Source: an uncultured Pseudomonadota bacterium
GTDB lineage: Bacteria; Pseudomonadota; Gammaproteobacteria; Methylococcales; Methylomonadaceae
Assembly (NCBI GenBank): GCA_903928965.1
Contig: CAIYSZ010000062.1
Span: forward strand, 1-33,791
Reading direction: 5' to 3'
DNA: 33,791 nucleotides
The notes under the pieces were generated by a model. That model was given only the letters and a program-made list of their open reading frames with translations. It ran no database searches and had not been told where the DNA came from. The number at the start of each line of letters is the position of its first letter. Positions within the stretch are counted from its first letter, which is position 1. The position numbers were made by a program, and so were the translations under genes. Below are positions 17,539 to 26,609 of this stretch, in pieces.

Positions 17539-19884
17539 ATGGCCAGAAGACCCCGCAGAACCAGCCTAATCAGAACCCGCCGCAAACCCAAGCCCTCATT
17601 CTCCTGGCTGAAAACGCTACTTATACCTCTCATTCCGCTCGTCCTGATCGGCGGCTTCGCCCTGTTCTCCTACATGGGCTACCTCGACTACACCGTGCGC
17701 GAACAATTTGAGGGCAAACGCTGGTCCATCCCGGCGCGGGTCTACGCCAACCCGGCGGAACTCTACAGCGGCGCACCGCTGAACAGCAAAAGCTTTGAAG
17801 ACCTGCTATTGCAACTGCACTACCGGCAAGACATGAATCTGGAAGGCGAAGGCTCCTACTACCTCAAAGGCAGCCAAGCCTTCGTCAAAACTCGCGCGTT
17901 CAACTTTGGCGACATTCAGCAAAACAGCCAAAAAATCAACATCAGCTTCTCCAACAACGCCATCAACGGCATTTTCAGCATGGAAAACGGCGGCGACATC
18001 GCCATCGTCCGCCTCGACCCGGTGCAAATCGGCAGCTTCTATCCGCTACGCAAGGAAGACCGCATCCTGATCAAACTAGACGAAGCTCCGCCCAGTTTAC
18101 TGCAAGGCTTGTTCTCAACCGAGGATCGCGATTTCTACAACCACTTCGGCGTATCCCCCAAAGGCATCCTGCGCGCCATATGGGCCGACCTGCGCGCCGG
18201 CGGCATGGTGCAGGGCGGCAGCACGATTACCCAGCAACTGGTCAAAAACTTCTTTCTGACCTCCGAACGCAGCCTGACCCGCAAAATCAACGAAGCCCTG
18301 ATGTCGTTCATCTTGGAATACCGCTATAGCAAAAACGAAATCCTGGAAGCCTATCTAAACGAAATCTTCCTCGGCCAGGACGGAGCCAGCGCCGTGCACG
18401 GCTTCGGCTTAGCCAGCGAATTCTATTTCGGCCAATCGCTAAAAAACCTCAGCCTGCCGCAAACCGCCACACTAGTCGCCCTAGTGCGCGGCCCATCTTA
18501 CTACGACCCGCGAAAAAACCCCGAGCGAGCGCTGGAACGGCGCAACCTGGTGTTGCAATCCATGCGCGATGCAGGCTATATAAACGAACAACAATCCAAG
18601 GAAGCGCAAAAAACCCCGCTAAACGTCGCCGCCATCACCCACCGCTCGGCCAACCGCTACCCCGATTTTATCGATCTAGTCAAACGTCAACTCAAACAAG
18701 AATACAAGGAAGAAGACCTAACCTCTGAAGGCCTGCGCATTGTCACCACCCTAGACACCACCATCCAAGACACCCTGGAGCAAGCGCAAAACCTCAAACT
18801 CAAGCAACTTGAAAAAAGCGTCAAAATCGAAGACCTAGAAAGCGCCGCCATCATCACCCGCCGCGACACCGGCGAAATCGTCGCCCTCACCGGCGGCAAA
18901 AACGCCGGGGCCGGAGGCTTCAACCGCGCCCTGGACGCGGTGCGCCCCATAGGCTCCCTCATCAAGCCGATTATCTACCTCACCGCCCTCGAATACCCGG
19001 ATCGCTATACCATCACTACCCCGGTCAGCGACACCGAAATGGAAATCGAAGCCGAGCCCGGCAAAACCTGGACGCCGAAAAATTTCGACAACCACGAACA
19101 CGGCCAAGTCTTTCTGCACACCGCGCTAGCCCACTCCTACAACATGGCCACCGTGCGCATCGGCATGGATATCGGCCTGCAACGCATCGCCAACACGCTA
19201 AAAGAAATGGGCGCGCAACGCCAAGTCGAACTCTTTCCTTCATTCCTGCTCGGCGCCTCCCCCCTCACGCCGCTGGAAGTCACCCAAGTCTACCAAACCC
19301 TGGCCGGCGACGGCTACGCCACCCCGCTCCGCTGCATCCGCGCCGTCAACGACGCCGACGGCAAAGCCCTGCAAAGCTATCCCCTGACCGTGCGGCAAGC
19401 GGTAGACCCGGCGGCGGCCTACATCACCAACACCATCATGCAAGAAGTCATGCGCTCCGGCACCGGCCACTCCGCCTACAACTACCTGCCGCAAAACATG
19501 GCCCTGGTCGGCAAAACCGGCACCACCAACCAACTGCGCGACAGCTGGTTCGCCGGTTTCAGCGGCGACTACCTGGCCGTGGTCTGGATCGGCCGCGACG
19601 ACAACAAACCCACCGGCCTCACCGGCGGCGGCGGCGCTTTGCAAATCTGGGCCGAAACCATGCGCCAAATTTCCAGAAAACCGGTGTCCCTGGCCCCGCC
19701 CGACAACGTAGAACTCAAATGGATAGACGGGGCCACCGGCCTCCTAACCGGCGAAAACTGCCCCGGCGCCATGCTCTACCCCTATGTCGAAGGCTCGGGT
19801 CCCAGCGAATACGCGGAATGCGGCGGCGATGCCGCCCCCGACACCGACGAACGCGGCGAGCCCACCATTGGCAACCCCTTCTAA
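17539..19884 (+). CDS. mrcB: Bifunctional penicillin-binding protein 1b-type peptidoglycan synthase
   Basis: This class A PBP polymerises lipid II into glycan strands and cross-links them in the periplasm. Its 781 aa are slightly fewer than E. coli PBP1b. A basic cytoplasmic tail (residues 1-23) is followed by one TM helix (about 24-46) and a UB2H-like region. The GT51 domain has Glu195 in EDRDFYNHFG, GGSTITQQL at 226-234 and a KNEILEAYLN motif. The transpeptidase domain has Ser473-x-x-Lys476 (GSLIKP), Ser533-Tyr-Asn (SYN) and Lys659-Thr-Gly (KTGT). All catalytic motifs are intact. The start lacks a clear Shine-Dalgarno sequence but follows an extended -10 at a sensible distance. lolA begins 20 nt after the stop. 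Confidence 0.96.
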   Translation: MARRPRRTSLIRTRRKPKPSFSWLKTLLIPLIPLVLIGGFALFSYMGYLDYTVREQFEGKRWSIPARVYANPAELYSGAPLNSKSFEDLLLQLHYRQDMNLEGEGSYYLKGSQAFVKTRAFNFGDIQQNSQKINISFSNNAINGIFSMENGGDIAIVRLDPVQIGSFYPLRKEDRILIKLDEAPPSLLQGLFSTEDRDFYNHFGVSPKGILRAIWADLRAGGMVQGGSTITQQLVKNFFLTSERSLTRKINEALMSFILEYRYSKNEILEAYLNEIFLGQDGASAVHGFGLASEFYFGQSLKNLSLPQTATLVALVRGPSYYDPRKNPERALERRNLVLQSMRDAGYINEQQSKEAQKTPLNVAAITHRSANRYPDFIDLVKRQLKQEYKEEDLTSEGLRIVTTLDTTIQDTLEQAQNLKLKQLEKSVKIEDLESAAIITRRDTGEIVALTGGKNAGAGGFNRALDAVRPIGSLIKPIIYLTALEYPDRYTITTPVSDTEMEIEAEPGKTWTPKNFDNHEHGQVFLHTALAHSYNMATVRIGMDIGLQRIANTLKEMGAQRQVELFPSFLLGASPLTPLEVTQVYQTLAGDGYATPLRCIRAVNDADGKALQSYPLTVRQAVDPAAAYITNTIMQEVMRSGTGHSAYNYLPQNMALVGKTGTTNQLRDSWFAGFSGDYLAVVWIGRDDNKPTGLTGGGGALQIWAETMRQISRKPVSLAPPDNVELKWIDGATGLLTGENCPGAMLYPYVEGSGPSEYAECGGDAAPDTDERGEPTIGNPF

Positions 19885-19904
19885 ACAATTAAAATCGAAC
19901 ACCT

Positions 19905-20522
19905 ATGTTATTAATCAAATCCCTGTTGCTGAACCTTATTTTCATCCTAGCCGCCCAGGCCGACCCCAGCCCGGTCGAGCAACTGAAAAGCTTTATCAGC
20001 GCCAGCGCCACTTTCACCGCGGATTTTCGCCAAGTTAGCATCGACGCCGCCGGCGCACCCGGCAAAACCAGCAGCGGACAATTCTACCTAAGCCGCCCCG
20101 GCAAATTCCGCTGGAACTACCTGCGGCCCTATGTACAACAAATCGTCAGCAACAACGGCAAAGTCTGGTTTTATGACGCCGATCTGGCCCAAGTCACCGT
20201 CAAAAATTTAGACGACTCGCTCGGCGCCACCCCAGCCCTATTACTGACCGGCCAAGTCGAACTCGAACAAAAATTCACCCTAGAAGCCCAAGACCGCGAA
20301 GGCGACCTCAGCTGGCTCAAACTCCTGCCCAAAGACCAGGAAAGCGGCTTCAAATACATCTTAATCGGCCTGGAAAAAGGCCAACTCTCCGGCATGGAAC
20401 TTAGCGACAACTTCGGTCAACTCACCCGCATCTACTTCAGCAACATCAAAACCAACGGCAAACTGAACAACGACATATTCAATTTCAGCATCCCGCAAGG
20501 CGTGGACGTTTTTGAAAATTAG
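19905..20522 (+). CDS. lolA: Outer-membrane lipoprotein carrier protein LolA
   Basis: This periplasmic chaperone takes mature lipoproteins from the LolCDE transporter across the periplasm to LolB at the outer membrane. The 205-aa protein has a signal peptide (hydrophobic residues about 4-16, likely cleavage after AAQA). The mature LolA fold shows the early motif FTADFRQVS, the GQFYLSRPGKFRWNY strand pair, a KVWFYDADLAQVTV segment and the C-terminal FNFSIPQGVDV. The length is typical. It lies 20 nt after mrcB on the same strand, so both are probably cotranscribed from the extended -10 upstream of mrcB. Both act in envelope building. Confidence 0.95.
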   Translation: MLLIKSLLLNLIFILAAQADPSPVEQLKSFISASATFTADFRQVSIDAAGAPGKTSSGQFYLSRPGKFRWNYLRPYVQQIVSNNGKVWFYDADLAQVTVKNLDDSLGATPALLLTGQVELEQKFTLEAQDREGDLSWLKLLPKDQESGFKYILIGLEKGQLSGMELSDNFGQLTRIYFSNIKTNGKLNNDIFNFSIPQGVDVFEN

Positions 20523-20621
20523 GCTACCCATTCGGCCTCCTAAGCTTTCTACACTCCCGACGCGCTTTCCCGCGGGCCAAACCCTCAGTAATTGAATTGT
20601 TCAACCCTGCTTACAGTACGC

Positions 20622-20647
20622 CCGCCAACCGACTAAGGACTTGGCGG
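20622..20647. terminator. Inverted repeat between convergent lolA and tag
   Basis: CCGCCAA (20622-20628) can pair with TTGGCGG (20641-20647) across a 12-nt loop. It lies in the 188-nt gap between two convergent genes and might end transcription from either side. There is no T-run next to it, so the terminator call is weak. I see no gene in this gap. Confidence 0.3.
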
Positions 20648-20710
20648 TCGAGGACGACAGGTTACCTACAAGCTCTTGCGCAATAAACGCATTGATCCCG
20701 GCTTACTTAA

Positions 20711-21322
20711 CTAAGGCCGCTCGAACCCAAGCCTAGCCTCGGCCACCCGCTGACGAACCACGCACCCCTCGGCGTGATCGTTTATCAAGCCCATCGCCTG
20801 CATAAACGCATAAGCCGTAGTCGGACCGACAAACGCCCAACCGCGTTTTTTAAGATCCTTGGACAAGGCCTTGGAAACCTCGGAAAAACTAGCGCTTAAC
20901 GGCGCGGCCAACGCCTCCGGCCCCGGCTCGAAGCGCCAAATATAACGCGCCAGCGAACCCTCGGCGGCAACCAATTCCCGCGCCCGTTTCGCGTTATTGA
21001 TCACCGCCTCGATTTTACCCCGATGCCGCACAATCCCCGGATTGGCCAGCAAACGCTCAACATCCCGCTCGTCAAAGCCCGCCACCCGGTTAAAATCGAA
21101 GCCCTGAAACGCGGCGCGGAAATTTTCGCGCTTCACCAAGATGGTTCGCCAACTTAGCCCGGCCTGAAACCCCTCCAAACACAGCTTCTCGAACAACCGA
21201 AAATCATCCGCCACCGGAAATCCCCATTCCCGGTCGTGATAAGCCAAAAACTCCGGCGCATCCTCGCACCAGCGGCAACGCGGCAAACCGTCCGCGGCTT
21301 CCTTTAGCAGGGGCATGTTCAT
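20711..21322 (-). CDS. tag: DNA-3-methyladenine glycosylase I
   Basis: This glycosylase removes 3-methyladenine from alkylated DNA and starts base-excision repair. At 203 aa it is slightly longer than E. coli Tag. The zinc site of the family is complete: Cys16 in RCRWC and His29 in YHDREWG lie 13 residues apart, as in E. coli Tag. NDHAEGC near the C-terminus supplies the second His-x3-Cys pair. The helix LEGFQAGLSWRTIL carries the conserved glutamate. The start is supported by GAGG 7 nt upstream; the Met two codons later is an alternative. It stands alone and faces lolA tail to tail. Confidence 0.96.
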   Translation of the reverse strand: MNMPLLKEAADGLPRCRWCEDAPEFLAYHDREWGFPVADDFRLFEKLCLEGFQAGLSWRTILVKRENFRAAFQGFDFNRVAGFDERDVERLLANPGIVRHRGKIEAVINNAKRARELVAAEGSLARYIWRFEPGPEALAAPLSASFSEVSKALSKDLKKRGWAFVGPTTAYAFMQAMGLINDHAEGCVVRQRVAEARLGFERP

Positions 21323-22093
21323 GATTAGGCCTCATAGTAGATATCGTTTTTAAAACTTCCAGTCTAAGCCAGAACCAGCCGCCTTGCCAAGCCAACGCTC
21401 AAAGCCTTTTTTGGCCGTGAACCAAAAGAATGGTTTACCCCATTCTTTAAAGCAAAGTCCGACGCCAAAAGCATAAACATGTAAATGCAAATAATACTAC
21501 ATTTGCGTCACTGCTTAACTTACATCCTATATTACCGCACAATGTCAACAACTTGTCCTGCATGTAGTCAAACCGTATCGTTAACAACCACTTTTTCAGC
21601 CAATACATCCCGCAATAAATTCCTTGATCGACGCCTTAAAACCATTTTAAACAATAATCATTCTCAATTACTTGAAATCCCAAAACTGAAACTTGTACGA
21701 AGAAAATCCAGCCGCGGGCCAACATGCCGCCAAGTCGGACACACTTGAACAAGCAATACAAAAACACTATTTTTCAACAAGTTAAACAAACAACAACCCG
21801 CCAACAGCCGCAAGAAATCAATAGCATTAAAAACAACTACATTGTTCAGCGCACAAGCGTTAATTTCATTTGACTTTTTCCATGGTTCAGCTAGGATAAA
21901 GCAATTTCACACAAGGATGATCGGCCATTCTACTTGAATGCACGAACAAAATACTCAACAACAAAATAATAAAACAAAAATACAAATAAGCATTTTAACC
22001 TAAGTAGATACACTCACGTATTCATCCTAATATAAATAAATATTTTTTTCGGGCATTCTAATAGAAAATAAAAGTTATATATACTGCAATAAT
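21323..22093. other. AT-rich intergenic region of about 770 bp with no convincing gene
   Basis: This stretch between the divergent tag and the histidine-kinase gene is much richer in A/T than its neighbours, especially after 21,480. One open frame (21485-21748, or an inner ATG at 21542 giving 68 aa with CPAC) exists. It has no recognisable family, no clear ribosome-binding site, and codons unlike the neighbours, so I do not call it a gene. It includes a Fur-box-like 15-mer (21652-21666) and a weak promoter-like pair (TTGACT 21870-21875, TAGGAT 21892-21897). An acquired remnant, an sRNA or a long regulatory region are all possible. Confidence 0.5.
21652..21666 (-). promoter_or_regulatory. Possible Fur box
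   Basis: Read on the minus strand, this 15-mer is TGAGAATGATTATTG. It agrees at 12 of 15 positions with the 7-1-7 Fur consensus TGATAATGATTATCA. The region is AT-rich, which raises the chance of a random match, and no iron-uptake gene is adjacent. The match is seen directly; iron regulation is speculative. Confidence 0.25.
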
Positions 22094-23674
22094 ATGTCTT
22101 TTAACCAAGTTAACAACAACCTCAAACCCGCCTCCATGTTAGGATTAAATCTTGCGCAACTGGAAAAGACAAACATAATCGAATGGTGTCCAGTCGCCAT
22201 CGCGGTTTTGGATTTGGACATGCGCTATCTGGCCGCTAGCCGCCGCTGGCTGACCGATTATAATATAAGCAACAATATCATTGGCTTATCTCATTACGAA
22301 ATCTTTCCGGAAATTCCCGAAACCTGGAAAAACGTGCATAGACGCGCCCTGAACGGAGAATTTTTGGAACAGCATGAAGACAAATTCGTGCGCGCCGACA
22401 ATTCGGTGCATTGGCTGCATTGGCGGGTCGGCCCCTGGTTTAATCAAAGCGGGGCAATAGGCGGCATAATCCTATTTTCAGAGAACATCGCCGATACGCT
22501 CGCGGAGCGCGAGAGCATGGAACAGGAACTGCAAGCCAGTGAACAAAAAATTTCCGGCATGGTCGAAAGCGCCATGGAGGGCATTATTTTCACCGACGAA
22601 CAACAAATCATTCAATTGTTCAATCCCGCCGCGGAAACCATATTTCAATACGCCAAGCAAGACATCGTCGGCCAACCGTTGAGCATCCTGCTCCCGCCCT
22701 CCAAACGCGCTTTACACCAGCGGCATTTTGAAAACTTTGCCAACACAACCGAGAACTTGCGCCGGCACAACAGCACTCCGTACCGTGAAATCATCGGCCG
22801 CCGCCGCAACGGCGAGGAATTTCCGCTGGAAGCGTCGATTTGCAAATTTCCCGCCGCCAAAGGCCAAATTTTTGCGATCATATTATGCGACATTTCGGAA
22901 AAAGTTCGCATCCTGCAAGCCAACGCCCAACAAAAAGTCCGCCTGGACGAACAAAAAACCCAACTTGAGGAAACACAAAACCGCCTGATCGCCAATCAAA
23001 CCGCCGCCGCGATAGCGCACGAATTCAACCAACCCTTGACCGCCATCTCCATATACACCAACGTAGCGTCCAGACTGCTGAGCGCGGAAACGGTCAACCT
23101 GGAATCCTTGCGTACCATCGTGGCTAAAATCGAAACCCAGGCCCTGCGCGCCGGCGATGTCACGCAACAACTCATGTCGGTATTGCTAAAAAAAGACGAC
23201 CAAAAAGAACTGCTGGATATCAACCTGATCATTGATGACGCGCTGAGCATCATCCAAGACAACACTCAACACGGCGCAACCAGCGTCAGTAAAAACCTCG
23301 CGCCGGGTCCGGCCTGGGTTTTAGGGAACCGCTTGCAAATCCAAAAAGCCTTGCTCAATCTGCTGACCAACGCCGTGCAGGCCATGAAAAATATCCCTAC
23401 AGACTTACGTAAAATTACCATTTATACTAAAATGCTAAATAATGACGCCAATGCCGCCATGCTCTGCGTTTGCATTAGCGACACCGGCAAGGGCATGCAT
23501 CCGGAAGAACTTGCCACTATTTTCCAGCCGTTCTATTCAATCCAAAAAAACGGCTTGGGTGTCGGTCTCGCTGTCAGCCGCTTCATTATTGAAACGCATG
23601 GCGGCAAACTTTGGGCGGAGTCCGCCGCGGGCTGCGGCGCCAGTTTCTATTTCACTTTACCGATGCAAACATGA
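22094..23674 (+). CDS. PAS-PAS sensor histidine kinase, FixL-like architecture
   Basis: This 526-aa kinase has no TM segment and should be cytoplasmic. Its order is PAS 1 (about 20-135), PAS 2 (about 150-272), a coiled-coil linker (about 272-300), HisKA with phospho-acceptor His309 in IAHEFNQPLTAI, and HATPase_c (about 405-525). The HATPase_c domain has the N-box NLLTNAVQAM, the G1 box SDTGKGM and the G2 box GLGVGLAVS. PAS 2 (ESAMEGIIFTD, FNPAAETIF, GRRRNGEEFPLEASI) resembles the FixL sensor PAS, but I do not find the heme-binding His pattern, so oxygen sensing is not supported. The signal is unknown. The stop overlaps the start of the response regulator (ATGA), showing a cognate pair. No clear Shine-Dalgarno sequence precedes the AT-rich start, which makes the exact ATG less certain. 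Confidence 0.88.
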   Translation: MSFNQVNNNLKPASMLGLNLAQLEKTNIIEWCPVAIAVLDLDMRYLAASRRWLTDYNISNNIIGLSHYEIFPEIPETWKNVHRRALNGEFLEQHEDKFVRADNSVHWLHWRVGPWFNQSGAIGGIILFSENIADTLAERESMEQELQASEQKISGMVESAMEGIIFTDEQQIIQLFNPAAETIFQYAKQDIVGQPLSILLPPSKRALHQRHFENFANTTENLRRHNSTPYREIIGRRRNGEEFPLEASICKFPAAKGQIFAIILCDISEKVRILQANAQQKVRLDEQKTQLEETQNRLIANQTAAAIAHEFNQPLTAISIYTNVASRLLSAETVNLESLRTIVAKIETQALRAGDVTQQLMSVLLKKDDQKELLDINLIIDDALSIIQDNTQHGATSVSKNLAPGPAWVLGNRLQIQKALLNLLTNAVQAMKNIPTDLRKITIYTKMLNNDANAAMLCVCISDTGKGMHPEELATIFQPFYSIQKNGLGVGLAVSRFIIETHGGKLWAESAAGCGASFYFTLPMQT

Positions 23675-24312
23675 ATTCAACGCCAACTGTTTTTTTAATA
23701 GACGATGAACCTGCCATTCTGGACAGCATCAGTTTATTAATCAAATCGGCGGGGCTTGCAGTCAAAACCTACCTCAGCGCTGAAGCGTTTCTAGAAGACT
23801 ACACTGTGGAACAAAGCGGATGCATCGTGCTTGATTACCACATGGAACCCGGCATGAACGGGCTGGAATTGCAAGCGGAGCTACTGCGCCGCCAGTACGC
23901 GATCCCGATTATTTTCCTCAGCGCCAAGGGAGACATTCCCACCACCGTGCGCGCCATGCAATCCGGAGCCGTAAATTTCCTAGTCAAACCGCCCCAAGCT
24001 GAAGATTTGCTCGGCCACATCCAAAAAGCCATAATCCAGGACGTGCTGCGGCTAGAACGCCAAAACGCTCAACATCACAACGGCTTAAGCAATCTGACGA
24101 AACGCGAGCATGAAATCGCGGAATTATTGATCGTCGGCAAAACCAACAAAGAAATCGCCCGTATTCTGGACATAAGTCCGCGCACCGTGGAAAACCACCG
24201 CGCCCATATCATGGAAAAAACCCAATGCGCCAATCTAGTGGAACTCGTGCATTTATTTGAACGCACCGAACCCGCTTCCAACCCGAACGGCCGTCAAAAT
24301 CACCACCCGTAA
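23671..24312 (+). CDS. NarL/FixJ-type response regulator
   Basis: This 213-aa two-domain regulator is the likely partner of the upstream kinase. The receiver domain has Asp11/Asp12, phospho-acceptor Asp55 in IVLDYHMEPGMNG, Ser84 and Lys106 (FLVKPP). The output domain (about 145-205) is a LuxR-type helix-turn-helix (LTKREHEIAELL, NKEIARILDISPRTVENH) with good similarity to FixJ/TtrR-like regulators. I place the start at the ATG at 23671, which overlaps the kinase stop by 4 nt. An in-frame upstream ATG at 23611 would add 20 residues encoded inside the kinase gene and is unlikely. The targets are unknown. Confidence 0.92.
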   Translation: MNSTPTVFLIDDEPAILDSISLLIKSAGLAVKTYLSAEAFLEDYTVEQSGCIVLDYHMEPGMNGLELQAELLRRQYAIPIIFLSAKGDIPTTVRAMQSGAVNFLVKPPQAEDLLGHIQKAIIQDVLRLERQNAQHHNGLSNLTKREHEIAELLIVGKTNKEIARILDISPRTVENHRAHIMEKTQCANLVELVHLFERTEPASNPNGRQNHHP

Positions 24313-24357
24313 CTACCGGTAAGCGCAGCGCACCGCATCCGGTTAAACCAACAACCC

Positions 24358-25140
24358 CTACTCAAGCAAACCCGGCGCGCTGAACCCCAACTCGGACTCG
24401 GCAACACTATCATCCTTCAAATCCACGCCGGACAAACCTCGGCGCAAGGACTCGCTCAACAAATAACGCAATTTAAACGCCGCGCTCGTATAAGTCATGC
24501 CGGCCGGAGGCCGAATATTGGATAAACAATTCCGCTCCGCATCCGTGCGGCCGACCGCGGGAGCATAAGTCAAATAAATCCCCAGACTATCCTCGGCGCT
24601 CAAACCCGGCCGCTCGCCAAGCAAAATAGCCACCGCCCGCGCCCGCAAACACTCGCCGATTTCGTCCGCCGCCGCCACCCGGGCGTTCTCAATCACGCAC
24701 AACGGGGCCAAACTCAAATCCATCTCGCGTATCGCCGCCAGGATCAAACCCAACAACGGCCATGCATGCCGTTCCACCGCGGTGGAAGACAAACCGTTGC
24801 TAACCACCAGCGCCACATCCGCTCCGCCGCCGCCGGCGGCAAGCAAAGCATCCCGGCTAGCGGGCCGCAAACGCCGCCCCTTATCCGGCCGCTTCAAATA
24901 ATCCGCCCGCCCGGAGGCTTGCGAATCCAGACGCAACACCGGCTCCCCCGCCAGCTCCAGCCGGGCGGCAAAACCGTCACTGTCCCACGGCCGCCATACC
25001 GCATCGCGCGCCGCCGCGTGCGCGGCTTGAAAATCCAGCAACGCCCGGCTCGGCAAACCGGCCCCGGCGCGTCCCAAGCCGATACGCGCCGTAGTAAAAC
25101 CGCGCAATAAATCCCACGGCTCGTTCAAACCCTCGCTCAC
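24358..25140 (-). CDS. eutC: Ethanolamine ammonia-lyase small subunit
   Basis: EutC joins EutB to form the adenosylcobalamin-dependent lyase that splits ethanolamine into acetaldehyde and ammonia. The protein has 260 aa, a usual length. Signature stretches are FTTARIGLGRAG near the N-terminus, LDFQAAHAAARDAV, IENARVAAADEIGE, LLGERPGLSAEDSLG, and DAERNCLSNIRPPAGMTY near the C-terminus. The motif usually read as DGLS appears as NGLS here (VSNGLSSTAVERHA). I chose the GTG at 25140 because it overlaps the eutB stop by 4 nt (GTGA) and matches the family N-terminus. The longer open frame upstream lies inside eutB. No eutA reactivase or microcompartment gene follows. Confidence 0.95.
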   Translation of the reverse strand: MSEGLNEPWDLLRGFTTARIGLGRAGAGLPSRALLDFQAAHAAARDAVWRPWDSDGFAARLELAGEPVLRLDSQASGRADYLKRPDKGRRLRPASRDALLAAGGGGADVALVVSNGLSSTAVERHAWPLLGLILAAIREMDLSLAPLCVIENARVAAADEIGECLRARAVAILLGERPGLSAEDSLGIYLTYAPAVGRTDAERNCLSNIRPPAGMTYTSAAFKLRYLLSESLRRGLSGVDLKDDSVAESELGFSAPGLLE

Positions 25141-26522
25141 GCCGCCGCTCCCGCGCCCAGCAAAGCCGGAAACTGCCGCAACAAGCGTCCCGCCGCCGGC
25201 AAGCCACCGCGGCCATCCCAATCGATACCTTGCGCCGCCAGCCAAGCCTCGAATTCCGGGGCCGGACGCAAACCTAAAACCTGGCGCAGGTATTGGCAGT
25301 CGTGAAACGAACTGCTCTGATAAGCCAACATCACATCGTCCGCGCCGGGCACGCCCATAATAAAATGGCAACCGGCCACCCCCAGCAAAGTCAGCAAATT
25401 ATCCATATCGTTTTGATCGGCCTCGGCGTGATTGGTGTAACACACATCGCAACCCATCGGCAAGCCCAATAATTTACCGCAAAAATGATCCTCCAGGCCG
25501 GCGCGGATGATTTGCTTGCCATCGTACAAATACTCGGGGCCGATAAAACCCACCACCGTATTCACCAAAAACGGCGCAAACTCGCGCGCCACCGCATAAG
25601 CGCGCGCCTCGCAAGTCTGCGCGTCCACCCCGCCATGCGCGTCGGCGGACAAGGCGCTGCCCTGCCCGGTTTCAAAATACATCACCTGCCCGAAAGGATT
25701 GCGCCCCAAACTCAAAGCCATCTCCCGCGCCTCCCCCAGCATCGCCAAATTGACGCCGAAACTCCGGTTCGCCGCCTCGGTGCCGGCGATGGACTGAAAC
25801 ACCAAATCCAGCGGCGCGCCTTGCCGCATCAACTGCATGCTAGTCGTCACATGCGCCAGCACACAAGATTGGGTCGGCGCGCCGGTGCGGCGGATTAATT
25901 CATCCAACATATTCAGCAAAGCGCGCACATTATCCGGGCTATCCGTGGCCGGGTTAATGCCTATCACCGCGTCGCCGCCGCCATAACACAAACCGTCCAA
26001 TATGGATGCCGCGATGCCGCGCGGATCGTCGGTCGGATGATTCGGCTGCAAACGGCTGCCGATGCGACCCGGCAAGCCCAGAGTAGACCGAAAGCGGCTA
26101 ACAACCAAACAGCGCCGCGCCACGGCGATCAAATCCTGGTTCCGCATCAGCTTTGATACAGCCGCCGCCATTTCCGGCGTCAAACCCCAAGCCAAGGACG
26201 TAACATCGTGTTCAGGCTGTAACAGCCAATCGCGAAATTCACCCACCGTCAATGCCGAGACCGGCGCAAACTTGGCGCGGTCATGCTGACGTAAAATCAA
26301 AGCCGACACCTCGTCCCGCTCCGGCGGGAGCAAGGGCTCATCCAAGAATTGTTTTAAAGGAATATCGGCCAACAAATATTGCGCCGCCGCCCGCTCCAAT
26401 TCGGACGTCGCCGCCAGGCCGGCCAATTCGTCGGCCGCGCGCAAGGGCGAGGCCTTGGCCAACAAGGATTTTAAATCTGAAAACTGAAAATGCCTGCCCT
26501 TAACGGCAATGGAATAAGGCAT
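25137..26522 (-). CDS. eutB: Ethanolamine ammonia-lyase large subunit
   Basis: This is the catalytic, substrate- and B12-binding TIM-barrel subunit of ethanolamine ammonia-lyase. Its 461 aa match the family length. Recognisable stretches include GLTPEMAAAVSKLMRNQDL, LGLPGRIGSRLQPNHPTDD, YGGGDAVIGINPATDS, YFETGQGSALSADAHGG, the GPEYLYDGKQIIRAGLEDHF segment and DVCYTNHAEADQNDMDNLL. It is translationally coupled to eutC (GTGA overlap). With no permease, aldehyde dehydrogenase or shell genes here, the enzyme probably works free in the cytoplasm, supplying nitrogen or acetaldehyde carbon from ethanolamine. That role is inferred. The upstream gap of 87 nt to the unknown membrane-protein gene leaves cotranscription open. 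Confidence 0.97.
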   Translation of the reverse strand: MPYSIAVKGRHFQFSDLKSLLAKASPLRAADELAGLAATSELERAAAQYLLADIPLKQFLDEPLLPPERDEVSALILRQHDRAKFAPVSALTVGEFRDWLLQPEHDVTSLAWGLTPEMAAAVSKLMRNQDLIAVARRCLVVSRFRSTLGLPGRIGSRLQPNHPTDDPRGIAASILDGLCYGGGDAVIGINPATDSPDNVRALLNMLDELIRRTGAPTQSCVLAHVTTSMQLMRQGAPLDLVFQSIAGTEAANRSFGVNLAMLGEAREMALSLGRNPFGQVMYFETGQGSALSADAHGGVDAQTCEARAYAVAREFAPFLVNTVVGFIGPEYLYDGKQIIRAGLEDHFCGKLLGLPMGCDVCYTNHAEADQNDMDNLLTLLGVAGCHFIMGVPGADDVMLAYQSSSFHDCQYLRQVLGLRPAPEFEAWLAAQGIDWDGRGGLPAAGRLLRQFPALLGAGAAA

Positions 26523-26609
26523 ACGGCCAACCGCGATTTGCGTAAAAACTCATACACACCTGCACAGAAACGCTAACAGCGCGCGCAAACAGCCAAACCG
26601 GCGGTAGGC

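Noticed and set aside
21485..21748. Possible 87-aa (or 68-aa) gene with a CPAC motif
   Set aside because: No clear ribosome-binding site, no family, and AT-rich codons unlike the neighbours. Kept only as a remark in the intergenic entry.
23611..23670. Upstream start for the response regulator
   Set aside because: It would add 20 residues encoded inside the kinase catalytic domain that match no receiver domain; the ATGA-overlapping start fits the family N-terminus.
25141..25371. N-terminal extension of EutC in the longer open frame
   Set aside because: The extension lies inside eutB and is not like EutC. The GTG at 25140 gives the normal EutC start and a coupled overlap.
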